From: Diphasiastrum complanatum
Taxonomy: Eukaryota > Streptophyta > Lycopodiopsida > Lycopodiales > Lycopodiaceae
Direction of reading: 5' to 3'
Assembly (NCBI GenBank): GCA_029204225.1
Contig: CM055096.1
Span: 30,700,557 to 30,764,556, forward strand
Length of the DNA: 64,000 nucleotides
In this document: piece after piece, positions 33,159-44,469 of the stretch
How the letters are laid out: every line of letters starts with the position of its first letter
Numbering within the stretch: position 1 is the first letter of the stretch
The notes under the pieces: generated by a model
The model's input: the letters and a program-made list of their open reading frames with translations, nothing else
What the model was told of the DNA's origin: nothing
Databases searched by the model: none
Program-made: the position numbers and the translations under genes

Positions 33159-34385
33159 TGTAGCGCAGGCATCCCAAAGGGAGCCGGGAACCACGACTTA
33201 GCTTCCCAGCCTTCAACTCTTGCCATCCGAACCCACTTGACATACAAGCAGCCAACTCGCCAACAACGATCAGACTTAACCAACTTGAAGTTCCGAGGAC
33301 CAACATTGAGATCCAACCTTGTGCCATGCCAGATCGGGGGTCCCGATGTGGGTGACTTCCCTCCAAGCAAGCCGCCCGACATACATCAAACTTAACCAAC
33401 TCGAAGCTTCGTTACAAACGAGTAACATCCATTCCAAGCAAGCGGTCTGACTTACATCAGACTTAACCAACTGAAAGCTTCGTCACGAGCGCTGGAAGCC
33501 AACCTGGCGCCACGCCAGACTGGACAGCCATAAACAGGTAACATCCACCCAAGCAAGCCATCCAACTCAGCCGACAGGTTAGAGCCTGTTCCCCAAGAGC
33601 TTAACCCATTCACGTTCATGCAAGGAACACTCAGAACTACAAGCCGCGACAAATATGGAAACAACCAGTTCCTGGACCAAATGGTCCCGACAGCATACCG
33701 CTGGCGCCACGGACCGAATGGTCCCGACGGCATACCGCTGGCGTCCCAGGATACGACCCTCAGCTATGTGCCAAGTTAAAAATTTGAAAGCGGCCTTACA
33801 ACTGGCGCTTTTACCGAACACTGAAACCCAGAAGGTAATCAGAGTCAGTTTGAGAAAAATCCCACTTTATTGATAAATCTGAGAAGGTTACATTTCAAGT
33901 GTGTGACCGACCCTAGTCTCCGGGACGCTAGCATGCCAAGGCGAGAGCCATGACAACATTCCAGCAAGGGAGGCTGAGACTTGGTTGGAGCTCGCCCTGA
34001 GTCGCAACCCGCACTCCCCTATAGTATTGGTGTGATTCGGCACCCCCCCTCATACCAAGCACTCTACCCAAGCTGGTAAAGCACGTTTTTCTTTCTCTAG
34101 GATTTTCTCTTTCTATAAAGTCATTTTCTCTCTCTAGATTTTATTGATCCCCAGGCTTCCTTTAATCATGCCTAGATCGTGTGAGGTGATTGCACATCGA
34201 TCTGAGCTCTCTGGACTTCGCTAGAACCGATCAAAGATTTTCAGCCATAGGAACTTGGCGCCGGCTGGATTCTGGTCGACGCCGGCGCCGTTGGCGCCGG
34301 GAGCAGCAGGGGCGCTGCTGGCGCCGGGGACATAGCTGGCGTCGATGGCGCCGGAAGTAAAGCTTGTAAAGGTAGCTTTACAACA
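33159..34385 (-). repeat. LARD1 3' LTR (left)
   Basis: 1227 bp. On the minus strand an AATAAA signal lies near 33868 (plus ctttattgataaa) and a TATAG box near 34021. This is consistent with transcription in the minus direction. A GGCGCC-rich block lies at 34257-34353. Confidence 0.94.
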
Positions 34386-36961
34386 TCCACCCCACCTTTA
34401 TAAAATCTGATGTCCTCATCAGATGTCAGATTAAAGTAAAGGTGTCTCCCAATTAAAATAACTATACATTTAAGCTACTTGGCACAGTACTCAATTTACT
34501 GGCCACTTTTTATTAACATTGAAGCTGGCACACCACAAGTCGGAGGCTCAGCTCTTTGTACTGAAAAATTACATAACTTGAAAATATATCTTTGTCTGGG
34601 AAAAGCGTAGATTTGATATCGCTTTCGTAAAACCCGAGAACCTTATTAACTGGTGACAGAGGCCTTTCTTTGAAATGTTCGCCCCTGTCGCTTCTGACTT
34701 TCGACTTTGGAACTCCTTTGAGTTCCTGATTTGTCCTTGATGCACTTTGTGTTGAGCTCCCTGAGCTCCAGGTTTGTTCAGTTCCGCACAGGTATCAAGG
34801 CTCCCTGAGCCGAAGGATTTATCGTTTGATTGCCCACTTTATGGTCCACTCCGTGCCTTGTTGCTTCTGCACCTTGATTTCTCTCCTTGTCCAAGCCTGA
34901 TCTTGATACTTTTCCATCTTGGCTCTTTAAGGTAGGCAAAGATTGAGTACTCCGCAATGCACCTCTCACTTAGCTTGAAGTAGCTCTTTGAATCAGCCCA
35001 AATGTAACCATTGACCTCGTGGAAAGCCAAAGGGTCGCACCAGTTTGATCCGCATCCGAACTATCTCTTCGCGTTTGTTTGAAGCACCATGTCCGTCGCG
35101 CAAAACTTGACTTTCACAATTCCATCACTGGTTAGTTGCCTCACAGTCAAAACAAGAAGTGTACATCGAGCTTGGCTTCAAGTAGCTCTCTTTGAATCAG
35201 AAACATGCACCCAGAGTTTGCACTAATCCGATCTCAACGCGAACTGTCCCTTAGCGTCTGTTCGAAATACCAAGTCTCTCATGCAAGACTCAACTTTCAC
35301 AGTTCCTTCATTGATCAGCTGCCTTACACGTAACACAAGCCAGCGTACTCATATGTTTCCTCATCATTGCTGGTCCAGAGAAAGCCTATAACAAACTTTC
35401 CTTTCCACAACAAAAGCTTGTCAACTTATTAGGTCCAAAGTTCTCCAGTCTCCTCGTGTGAGTATGGCTAGGTCACCTTGAATTTGCCCCCATTTTGATC
35501 AACTTTCATTCAAAATTTGCCCCAAGAGAGAGGTGTGTGTGATAGTTCCCCTCCACTTAATAAATCAGTTGATCGGACTTAGAGTAGAGTTCTTCGGACA
35601 AAAAGCCTTTCCAACACTTTGCTTCCCATCTGCTAGGATTATGGCTCGATCCAACTTGTTGCCAATCTCTGAAGAGGATCCTAGTCTTTTTCCCCTTTGA
35701 GAAAAAATCCAACTGATACTAGATATCACCCACGCTCAGTGAGTTTCAGTTCCGAAGGTGGCCGTCCCAAAATGAAGACCAACTGCTATAGAAGATCTCC
35801 CCTGAAATTGCCCTTTCCAACTTTTGACTTCCTGCTTGCGTCCAGTGGGCGTTGTCGCAAATGAAACTAACCCAAGAAACAGGCTAGCCATCCATCCTTT
35901 GCAAACATTGAGTCATTTCGTTGTCATTCACGTGCGAGTACTTGAACTGCAAATCCACCGCACAGATTCTGGATATCGCCCATGCTCAGTGAGTTTCAGT
36001 TCCGAAGGTGGCCGTCCCAAAATGAAGACCAACTACTCCATAAAAGATCTCCCCTGAAATGGCCCTTTCCAACTTTTGACTTCCTGCTTGCGTCTGGTGG
36101 GCGTTGTCGCAAATGAAACTAACCCAAGAAACAGGCTAGCCATCCATCCTTTGCAAACATTGAGTCGTTTCGTTGTCGTTCACGTGTGAGTACTTGAACT
36201 GCAAATCCGCCCCACAGATTCTGTAGTCCTCTTTGTTTGATGGTATCAGCCTTCAAAAGAAAAGGTTCCTTCTCAAGCCATCAGCTCCTTGTATCACAAG
36301 CAATCATGCAAACCAGGCAAAGCACGAGTGCTAAGACTCACCACGAATACGTACAAGTAAGACACTCAGGCAGATTTACTAACCAGTAACAAAGACAAGA
36401 TCCCCCTTTGAGATGGTCCTGCCAACGGACCTTTGCCTGGCCGCGCCCATACAAATCAATCACGGAATCAGCCGACATAGGACACCCCTCCAACTATCCG
36501 TGCTTTCACCATTAAGCAGCACATTGCCTCAGTCACGCCCCACCACTTTTTGGTCGATAGCCCTTATAGCTAAACGATCGGCAGCTATCCCGCACTGGCA
36601 GCTAACCACCCGTGCTTTACACCCGAATTCGAGCAGCATCTCTGTATCAATGGTTAACCCGTACAGTTCGAATATGTCGCCCCGCACCCCACAAGGTACA
36701 TACCGTGCTTTCACCTCCCTAGGCAGCACTTTGCCTCATCCGTCCTACGTGCAGACAGCGCCAGGCCCGAACCGCGAGAACTGACCGTGCTTACACCTCA
36801 AGGGCAGCACCTTGACTCATCAAGTCCCCCGTTCTGCCGACCACCCCGACCGTGGACGCACCCGTGCTTACACTGTGGGCAGCACCTTGCATAACAGTTG
36901 TCTTGATGAACCCCAAACCGTGGCCATTTCCGTGAGATCCGCATAGCTGACCGACCAGTCG
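34386..36961 (-). other. LARD1 non-coding interior
   Basis: Purine-rich on the minus strand next to the left LTR (probable polypurine tract, 34386-34397). It contains a 250-bp tandem duplication (35722-36223) and, near the primer site, five iterated GTGCT...AGCAC hairpins (36500-36885). Frames of 60-120 codons occur but do not agree in reading frame or conservation with the second copy, so I treat them as chance. Confidence 0.8.
35722..36223. repeat. 250-bp tandem duplication inside LARD1
   Basis: Copy 1 35722-35971 and copy 2 35972-36223 both begin gatatc.cccacgctcag-like and end cacagattctg. The matching region of LARD2 (45430-45437 plus 46682-46930) has only one copy, so the duplication is specific to this element or lineage. 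Confidence 0.92.
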
Positions 36962-36973
36962 GCTCTGATACCA
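36962..36973 (-). promoter_or_regulatory. LARD1 primer-binding site
   Basis: Minus strand TGGTATCAGAGC, two bases from the LTR at 36976. The same site as copia elements A and B, linking LARD1 to copia machinery. Confidence 0.95.
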
Positions 36974-36975
36974 CA

Positions 36976-38220
36976 TGTAGCGCAGGCATCCCAAAGGGAG
37001 CCGGGAACCACGACTTAGCTTCCCAGCCTTCAACTCTTGCCATCCGAACCCACTTGACATACAGGCAGCCAACTCGCCAACAACGATCAGACTTAACCAA
37101 CTTGAAGTTCCGAGGACCAACATTGAGATCCAACTTGGCACCATGCCAGATCGGGGGTCCCGATGTGGGTGACTTCCCTCCAAGCAAGCCGCCCGACATA
37201 CATCAAACTTAACCAACTCGAAGCTTCGTTACAAACGAGTAACATCCATCCCAAGCAAGCGGTCTGACTTACATCAGACTTAACCAACTGAAAGCTTCGT
37301 CATGAGCGCTGGAAGCCAACCTAGCGCCACGCCAGACTGGACAGCCATAAACAGGTAACATCCACCCAAGCAAGCCATCCAACTCAGCCTACAGGTTAGA
37401 GCCCGTTCCCCAAGAGCTTAACCCATTCACGTTCATGCAAGGAACACTTAGAACCACAAGCCGCGACAGATATGGAAACAACCAGTTTCTGGACCAAATG
37501 GTCCCGACAGCATACCGCTGGCGCCACGGACCGAATGGTCCCGACGGCATACCGCTGGCGTCCCGGGATACGACCCTCAGCTATGTGCCAAGTTAAAAAT
37601 TTGAAAGCGGCCTTACAACTGGCGCTTTTACCGAACACTGAAACCCAGAAGGTAATCAGAGTCAGTTTGAGGAAAATTCCACTTTATTGATAAATCTGAG
37701 AAGGTTACATTTCAAGTGTGTGACCGACCCTAGTCTCCGGGGCGCTAGCATGCCAAGGCGAGAGCCATGACAACATTCCAGCAAGGGAGGCTGAGACTTG
37801 GTTGGAGCTCGCTCTGAGTCGCAACCCTCACTCCCCTATAGTATTGGTGTGATTCGGCACCCCCCCCCTCATACCAAGCACTCTACCCAAGCTGGTAAAG
37901 CACATTTTTCTCTCTCTAGGATTTTCTCTTTCTAGAAAGTCATTTTCTCTCTCTAGATTTTATTGATCCCCAGGCTTCCTTTAATCATGCCTAGATCGTG
38001 TGAGGTGATTGCACATCGATCTGAGCTCTCTGACTTCGCTAGAATCGATCAAAGATTTTCAGCCATAAGAACTTGGCGCCGGCTGGATTCTGGTCACAGT
38101 GGCGCCGGCAGCAGCGCCGGCGCCGTTGGCGTCAGGAGCAGCAGGGGCGCTGCTGGCGCCGGGGACATAGCTGGCGCCGATGGCGCCGGAAGTAAAGCTT
38201 GTAAAGGTAGCTTTACAACA
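36976..38220 (-). repeat. LARD1 5' LTR (right)
   Basis: 1245 bp, same ends as the left LTR and very similar throughout. It has six GGCGCC palindromes between about 38075 and 38190. It is followed by the AGGTG duplication. Confidence 0.94.
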
Positions 38221-38613
38221 AGGTGTCCCACATGCTAAGACTCAAGCTTACACGTTCTATGCTTGGATTTTCGTATTCTCTCTTCATGCAATGATTCTTG
38301 GCATGATTTGCCTTGGTCCACAAGTTTCCATGCTAGGAAATGTGCACCCCTCTTCAACATTAAAATTGATAAAGTTCCAACATATAGTTGGTAGCATGTG
38401 AAATTCCCCCTAGGCCCCCATTTAGAAACTTTTTTTTTTTTGGGCCTACGCAAGGTTATAACCTTTACAATAAACTATATTATAATGTTTTACAAACTTG
38501 GAAAGCCTATTTAAACTTGGAAAGAAAACAATGTTGCATGGCGCAAATTACTATTGTGTGGCGCCAAAATACATGGTGAAATTGACCCAAACTTAAACCA
38601 TAACGTCTCCCTC
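38221..38613 (-). other. possible 3' LTR sequence of copia L
   Basis: Lies between LARD1 and the pol stop of copia L. The minus strand just after the stop has AAGAGGGAGA (about 38606-38615), a plausible polypurine tract, so an LTR should begin around 38600 and extend leftward through the LARD1 insertion. No second copy is found to prove it. A T-run is at 38430-38442. Confidence 0.4.
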
Positions 38614-40257
38614 TTAAGTTTGGTCAATATTACATACTCCAAGCTTCTTCCTATGATGATGAAATAATTTTGCATGGAGTGCCTTTGTAAGAATATCCGC
38701 AACCATGTTACTTGAGTCAATGAAGATAGGGGAGATAATCTTCTTCTTGACTAGATCTCTCAAATGATGATACTTGATATGAATATGTTTGGTCCTCCCA
38801 TGAAATACAACACATTTTGAAAGTATAATAGCAAAAGTGTTGTCAATAAATAAAGAACTCGTGCCTTCATGCATTTGATGTAGATGTTCAAGCATGTAAT
38901 GCAGCCAAACTATATCATTAGAAACTCTTGATGCTGCAATGTATTCCGCCTCACAAGAGGATTGAGCAACAAAAGGTTGCTTCTTGCATATCCATGTTAT
39001 GGTTGCTCCTGAAAGTATACTACATCCTCCTATAATGCTTTTATAATCATCCATATTAGAAGCCCAACTGGCATCACTATATGAAGCAAGTAATAGACCA
39101 TCTTGCTTTGAGAAAACAAGTCCATAATCAGAAGTAGCTTTCAGATATTGTAAAACATATTTAGCATGCTTCCAATAAATAACACTAGAGTTAGTAGCAA
39201 ATTGACTTAGGGTATTAACTGCATATGAAATATCAGGCCGCATCCAAGTAGTGAGATACATTAAAGGCCAAATCAAGTTGTGATAAGAAATCTTGGACAT
39301 TTCTTCATGTTCCTCTTTAGTCTTTGCTCCATCTTCCTTGGATAATTTTACGGAATGTCTTTGCCTTTGCACTCCAACATATTGTAGTCCTTCAGCATTT
39401 TCAAAATATAATGTTGTTGATGAAGTGCAATAGTGCCTTTTACCCTGTCATGGTGAATTTGAATCGCTTCTTCATAAGTTGATGGAGCTTCCACAAAATA
39501 TCCAAATTCTCTTTGGAAGTGAACTGGCTCTCTTCTTTCTTTCCTTGGTTGTGATGTAGCAACTTCTTCATCTTCAAATTCTTCTTCTTCCTCACCTGCA
39601 TCAATGATTTCTTCAATGTTCAATAATTTCTTCTTCTTCTTCTTCATCAAGAAGAGGCTCATGCATAGTTGGAACAATAGGCTGTTCTTCTGGAGTAGTA
39701 TGAGTAACTTTAAAAACATCATATCCTTGTACATCTGCTACTTCCTTTTTCTGGAAAATAGGATCATCTATAAACTTTGATTTGTCAAAGAGTACATCTC
39801 TAGATAAATGAAATTTTTTTGTAGTTGGAATAAAAATTCTATAATAATTTGAGATAACATCATATCCAACTAGAATTCCTGGTATAAAAGTATTGTCTAG
39901 CTTATTGCATTTAGCTTTAGGAACAAATAAATATGCTAGATATCCAAAAAATTTAAAATACAATAACTTGGGCTTTTTCTCAGTCCAGCATTCATAAGGA
40001 GTTTTCTCCTTATCTAGAGATTGTAAAGAACGATTTTGCAAGTAATTGGCAGTATTAACTGCTTCCACCCAAAATTCAGCAGGTAATTTTGCATGAATCA
40101 TCATGCAGCGTGCTGCCTCAACAAGAGTTTGATTCTGTCGCTCTGCAACACCATTGTGTTTTTGTTGGAAATTAAGCCCACAGTTTCCTCCTTGGTGAAT
40201 GACTAATTTCTATTTCATGATTCTTCCTGCATGTTTATTGATCATTGATCTAGGATC
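38614..40257 (-). pseudogene. Ty1/copia element L: integrase end and RNase H, most of RT deleted
   Basis: The minus strand from about 40190 reads HNGVAERQNQTLVEAARCMM, LPAEFWVEAVNTANYLQNR, ECWTEKKPKLLYFKFFGY, ILVGYDVISNYYRIF and HLSRDVLFDKSKF, then an acidic linker (EEEEEEIIEH, EEEEEFEDEEV) and APSTYEEAIQ. At that point RT should start, but the frame goes straight to HHDRVKGTIALHQQHYILKML, a late RT block. About 200 residues, including QLDV and YVDD, are therefore gone. One frameshift near 39360 leads to RT end and RNase H (MRPDISYAVNTLSQF, SYSDASWASNMDDYKS, VAQSSCEAEYIAAS, RTKHIHIKYHHLRDLV, VADILTKAL) with a normal stop at 38614. Confidence 0.9.
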
Positions 40258-41577
40258 AAGTGAAACCAACTTTGGTTCTACGTCTGCTCATCTGATATCT
40301 GCAGGAATCACAAACTTAGATAGCCAATTTATTTGAAGAACGTCTGCAACGAGCTTCCGGCTGATCTCCAACAAAGGGTAACCAATCTTGTCATAATTTC
40401 AAAGTTCAGATGTCATGTTTAATAACTTGAAGTCATTGAAGACTTGGCCATCTTCAATGACTTCCACAAAACTTGCATTTAGAACAAGTCTGCAGAAATA
40501 TCCCATTACTTTTTCAACATTCTGCAGAAATACACTATCAAAAGCTTCGTCTTTTTTGCATTTTCCCAAAATGTGACACTTTCATAATTCAAAAGTTTAA
40601 CTATTTTTAACAACTTCGGCTTTTTCACATTTTTTTGAAAAATGTGAAGAGAGAGAGAATTCCCGACGATCATCTATTTTCATAAGTTAAACTGTTTTAA
40701 GGGCACCTTCGACTTTTTAAGAGCACCTTCGGCTTTTTCACAAAATCCCGAAGAGAGAAAAAATGTCGAAGGTCGTCTATTTTGAACGAGGAACGTTCCC
40801 AGTCACTTCACGTAAAATGCGAAGTGAGAAAATTTGCGACGTCCTCATCCACGTCAACATTCCCCACGAGTTGAAAGTATACACTATGTATAGTTGTCAC
40901 AAAAGCCATATACTTCCAAGTACAACGGCTTTCCTAATTAGGTGACAAGCATTGAATGTAATTAATACACGAATAAAGTCTATAAATAGATCATCCAAGC
41001 ACAGATTACGGGTTACTCCATCCATGAGACACATTATTTGAGCCTCCCAATTATGTCATCATTTTTTGTTGTAATTGCTATTTTGTATTGTGCTTCAATG
41101 TAATATAGCAACAGCTTGTCTTTATCTGTGTACAACATAGATGAATGCTTGTTGTGATTGAATGCACTTTCATTGTTGTTTGATCGCGCTTGTTTACTCA
41201 CTCTGATCAGAACATGGACGTCTACGACTCCTCAATTTATGATCAGACGATGGTTGTCTTTGACGTCTGAGGAACTCGCATTATCATATTGCTCTTCCAT
41301 TTATTTTAGAACTATAGTTCACGTAGAATCTGATTTCAGTAGTACCACATACAAATCATCTCTAATCTCTTTGGTGGACTGTACTCTTGTTTTGGAGTAT
41401 GAATTAATTTTTAAGATCCTGTTGAGCAATTAGAACACTGAAAGTTGTGACTACATTTAGCATAAGTTTTCTGTTAGACTATTTTTGCATTTAGCAGCTA
41501 ATGAGAACGGGAGAGCTGTTCCACAATATTTCTTCTCCCTTCTCCGTTCACGTTCTTCTATCTTCCTTGTCCCATCA
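40258..41577 (+). repeat. putative 5' LTR of copia D, start uncertain
   Basis: It lies directly before the copia D primer site. It contains a TATA box (tataaata near 40981) and reiterated blocks (gcaccttcg.cttttt, twice near 40698-40735; hairpin ttcacattttt/aaaaatgtgaa at 40626-40650). It ends cccatca before the primer. A 145-bp part (about 40393-40538) recurs at 48052-48185. The left boundary is not defined by a second complete LTR. Confidence 0.5.
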
Positions 41578-41580
41578 GAT

Positions 41581-41592
41581 TGGTATAAGAGC
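41581..41592 (+). promoter_or_regulatory. copia D primer-binding site, one mismatch
   Basis: tggtataagagc, differing by one base from tggtatcagagc, three bases after the proposed LTR end. It gives a plus-strand orientation. Confidence 0.8.
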
Positions 41593-41644
41593 TTAGCTCA
41601 AATAAATTGAGAGATTAAGTTTGTTCTATTTGTATATTGTTATC

Positions 41645-44469
41645 ATGTCTCATATAGGTAGCTCTTCATCTTCATAACTAAGTGAAGCTAGAGTCATTGA
41701 CAAGTTCAATGGTTCTAACTTCTACATGTGAAAGTTAAAACTTAGAATGATGTTGATAGATAGAGATCTTTGGAATGTAGTAGAAGGTGCAGACTTGAAA
41801 CCAGAAGATGGTGATCAAGCAAAGGCCTGGAGGATCAATGATTAGAAGGCCCTAGCATGTACCACACTCAATCTGGCCGACTCCCAAATATCTCACGTTA
41901 CCACGTGCAAAACCTCTAAGGAAGCACTTGACTTGTTGTCAAGTCTCTATTAGACTCACAATGTAACCACGAGATTACATCTTAGAAGGAAGTTCTTACA
42001 CTTAGCATGTCTGATTCTACTATCATCACTTCTCACATCAACAGCTTCAAGTCCCTGTTAGATCAGTTATTAACTGTAGGATGTTCTATTCAAGATGATG
42101 ATGTCATTATGACCTTGCTTTCCTCTCTTCCAAAGTTCTATAAGCACTTTGTGGTGATGATCTCCACACAACCCGACCTCACTCTTCAAAAGGTGATCGG
42201 TCATCTTCTTCAAGAAGAAATGCGGAGAAAGACCAGCAGCCTATCCATCAAAGACAAATCCATGGCTCTATACACCAAGAAGAAAGAGTATTCTAAGAGC
42301 AAGAATCAAGTGCAGCAGCAACAGTAGAAGCCTCACACTCAAGGTGAGCATGGTGGATCACGCAAGAAGATTTTTTGCAGATATTTCAAAAGAGCTAATC
42401 ATGACATCAAGGAGTGTTGCATCAAGATCTACAATGAGGCAAAGAAGCAACAACAACAACAGCAGCCAGACTCCTCCAACACGACGGAATTCAAGGATTC
42501 AGATACACACTTATTAATGGCTTACAGTAGCAACGAAGACTGTGATAGCTGGTACCTGGACAGAGGTGCTACCCAACACATGACCTCTCGCAAGGAATGA
42601 TTTATGGAGTACACAGCTTATAGTAGAGACCAATTTATCTACCTCGGAGATTCTAGCACCATACACGTGGAAGGCAAAGGAGAAGATCAACTTCAACAAC
42701 GATTTGTTCATTTGTGTTCCTAACGTCTTTCATGTTCCTCAGTTGTCAAAGAACCTGTTATCGGTCTCTAAGATAACTAATAAGGGCTACATTGTTACTT
42801 TCTCATCTGTGCAGTGTACAATACTCGAGGAAGATACTACTCTTACTACATGCACTAGAGTCAAAAATCTTTACGCACTCTCTAATTCAGTTGCATTAGC
42901 TAGTATCTCTAATGAAAATGTAAACGACAGTGATGTTATGTGGCATAGTCAATTTGGACACGTGAATACAAGATTACTTTCTTATATGCTTTGTAATAAT
43001 TTAGTTGACGGTTTGAGTTTCCCATCTTCATTAGAAAGGAAATATTTCTTTGGTGGATCATGCATCTATGGGAAGCACTCTAGAAGCAAGTCTCCAAAAT
43101 CACATTCTATCAAAACAAAGCATGTATTAAATCTTGTACATAGCGATCTCTATGGTCCAATGCCAACTCCGTCATTAGGAGATGCAATCTATTTTATCAC
43201 TTTCATAGATGATTATTCTAGATGGTCTATAGCCATGTTTATTAAGCACAAATCTGAAGCCTTTGAATGCTTCAAGAGATTCAAGGCCATGGCTGAGACA
43301 CAAATATCTAGAAAAGTCAAGGCACTCCGAACTAATGGTGGTGACAAAAACATCTCTAATGAGATGTCCGACTACGTGGCTACAAATGGTATTAGAAGAC
43401 AGTTCACCAATTCCTATTCACCTCAACAGAACGAGATTGCAGAAAGGAAGAATCAAACTCTTCTCAACTCAGCCAGATCCATGCTACATCAAGCACAGCT
43501 ACCTGCGAAGTTCTGGGCAGTAACTACTGCCACAGCCCGTTATGTGTAGAACAGATCCAGCACCAAAGCCGTCAACAACAAGACTCCTTATGAAGTTTGG
43601 CATGGGCTCAAGCCTAGTGTCAGCCATTTTAAAATCTTTGGTTGTATATGCTTTGTTCACATTCCTAAAAAAATTAGGAAGAAGCTGGATCATAGGACAA
43701 ATAAATATATTTTCATTGGCTATCCTGATGCACATAAAGCTTATAAAGTTTATGATCCATCCACCAATGTAGTATTTGTCTCTAGGGATGTAATATTTCA
43801 AGAGCATACATATCATGATTTCAAACAACCATCGATAAACGATGCTATGTCATTTCATCCTATTTAACGTAGCATGGATTCTTTCAACGTTGATGTTTCT
43901 TCTACAGAACCTACAGCTACAGCTACAGAATTTGAACAGCCGACAATACCTGTCATCAGACCAGACCAAGCTAGCTCAAGCAAATCTGAAGAAATTCAAG
44001 AAGAAGCATCATCGCATTGTAATCAACCCAACATCCGCAGATCCTCACAAACTCTGACAATTCTTGAGAGGTATGCACCTCAATCATTCTGAAACTTCAT
44101 TAGAAGAACCAGAGAGCCTAGCCGAAGCAATTAGCTCCAAGGATGCTATGAAGTGGCAAGAAGCTATGGAAAGTGAGTACAACTCACTTTTGACGAATCA
44201 GACCTGGACACTAGTCGACTTCCCCACTCACAAGAGAGTTATCGACAACAAGTGGATCTTCAAGAAGAAGATCAACTCTGATGGTTCCATTGCAAAATGG
44301 AAAGCACGGTTGGTGGCTAAAGGATTCACTCAAGTCCAAGGAGTGGATTATCAAAAAAATTTCAATCATGTCATCAAGATGTAGTCAATCAGGACTCTGA
44401 TTGCGTTAGCAGCCGCAGAAGACCTCAAAATGCACCAAATGGATGTCAAGACAACATTTCTCAATGGCA
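41645..44469 (+). pseudogene. Ty1/copia element D: gag to early RT
   Basis: ATG at 41645 (MSHIGSSSSS then a stop). Gag follows: VIDKFNGSNFYM, KLKLRMMLIDRDLWNVVEG, TSKEALDLLSSLY and, after a frameshift, HINSFKSLLDQLLTVG, LLSSLPKFYKHFVVMI (42007-42327). The degenerate knuckle is CRYFKRANHDIKEC. Protease is WYLDRGATQHMTS (DSGA changed to DRGA). Then VPNVFHVPQLSKNLLSVSK, MWHSQFGHVN and the integrase HSDLYGPMPTPS, FIDDYSRWSIAMFIKHKSEAF, LRTNGGDK (second Asp lost), YSPQQNEIAERKNQ (42704-43549). After a stop come SRDVIFQEH, a linker, and RT start EAMESEYNSLL, KWIFKKKINSDGS, KMHQMDVKTTFLNG. It is cut at 44469 by LARD2 sequence. Many breaks. Confidence 0.92.

Larger units (their letters stand above)
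33159..38220 (-). mobile_element. non-autonomous LTR element LARD1 (copia-type primer site, no coding capacity)
   Basis: 5.06 kb with LTRs 33159-34385 and 36976-38220 (TGTAGCGCAGG start, GCTTTACAACA end in plus orientation), a perfect AGGTG target duplication, and a Met-tRNA primer site next to the right LTR, so it is oriented on the minus strand. The 2.6-kb interior has no gag, protease, RT or integrase motif on either strand. It fits a large retrotransposon derivative mobilised in trans. A second copy (44471-47975) and a solo LTR (45438-46681) are in the window. Confidence 0.93.

Noticed and set aside
33038..34000. Frames of 80-114 codons in the LARD LTRs
   Set aside because: Homologous frames in the other LTRs shift or break, and the LTR is a regulatory repeat. 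No domain is recognisable.
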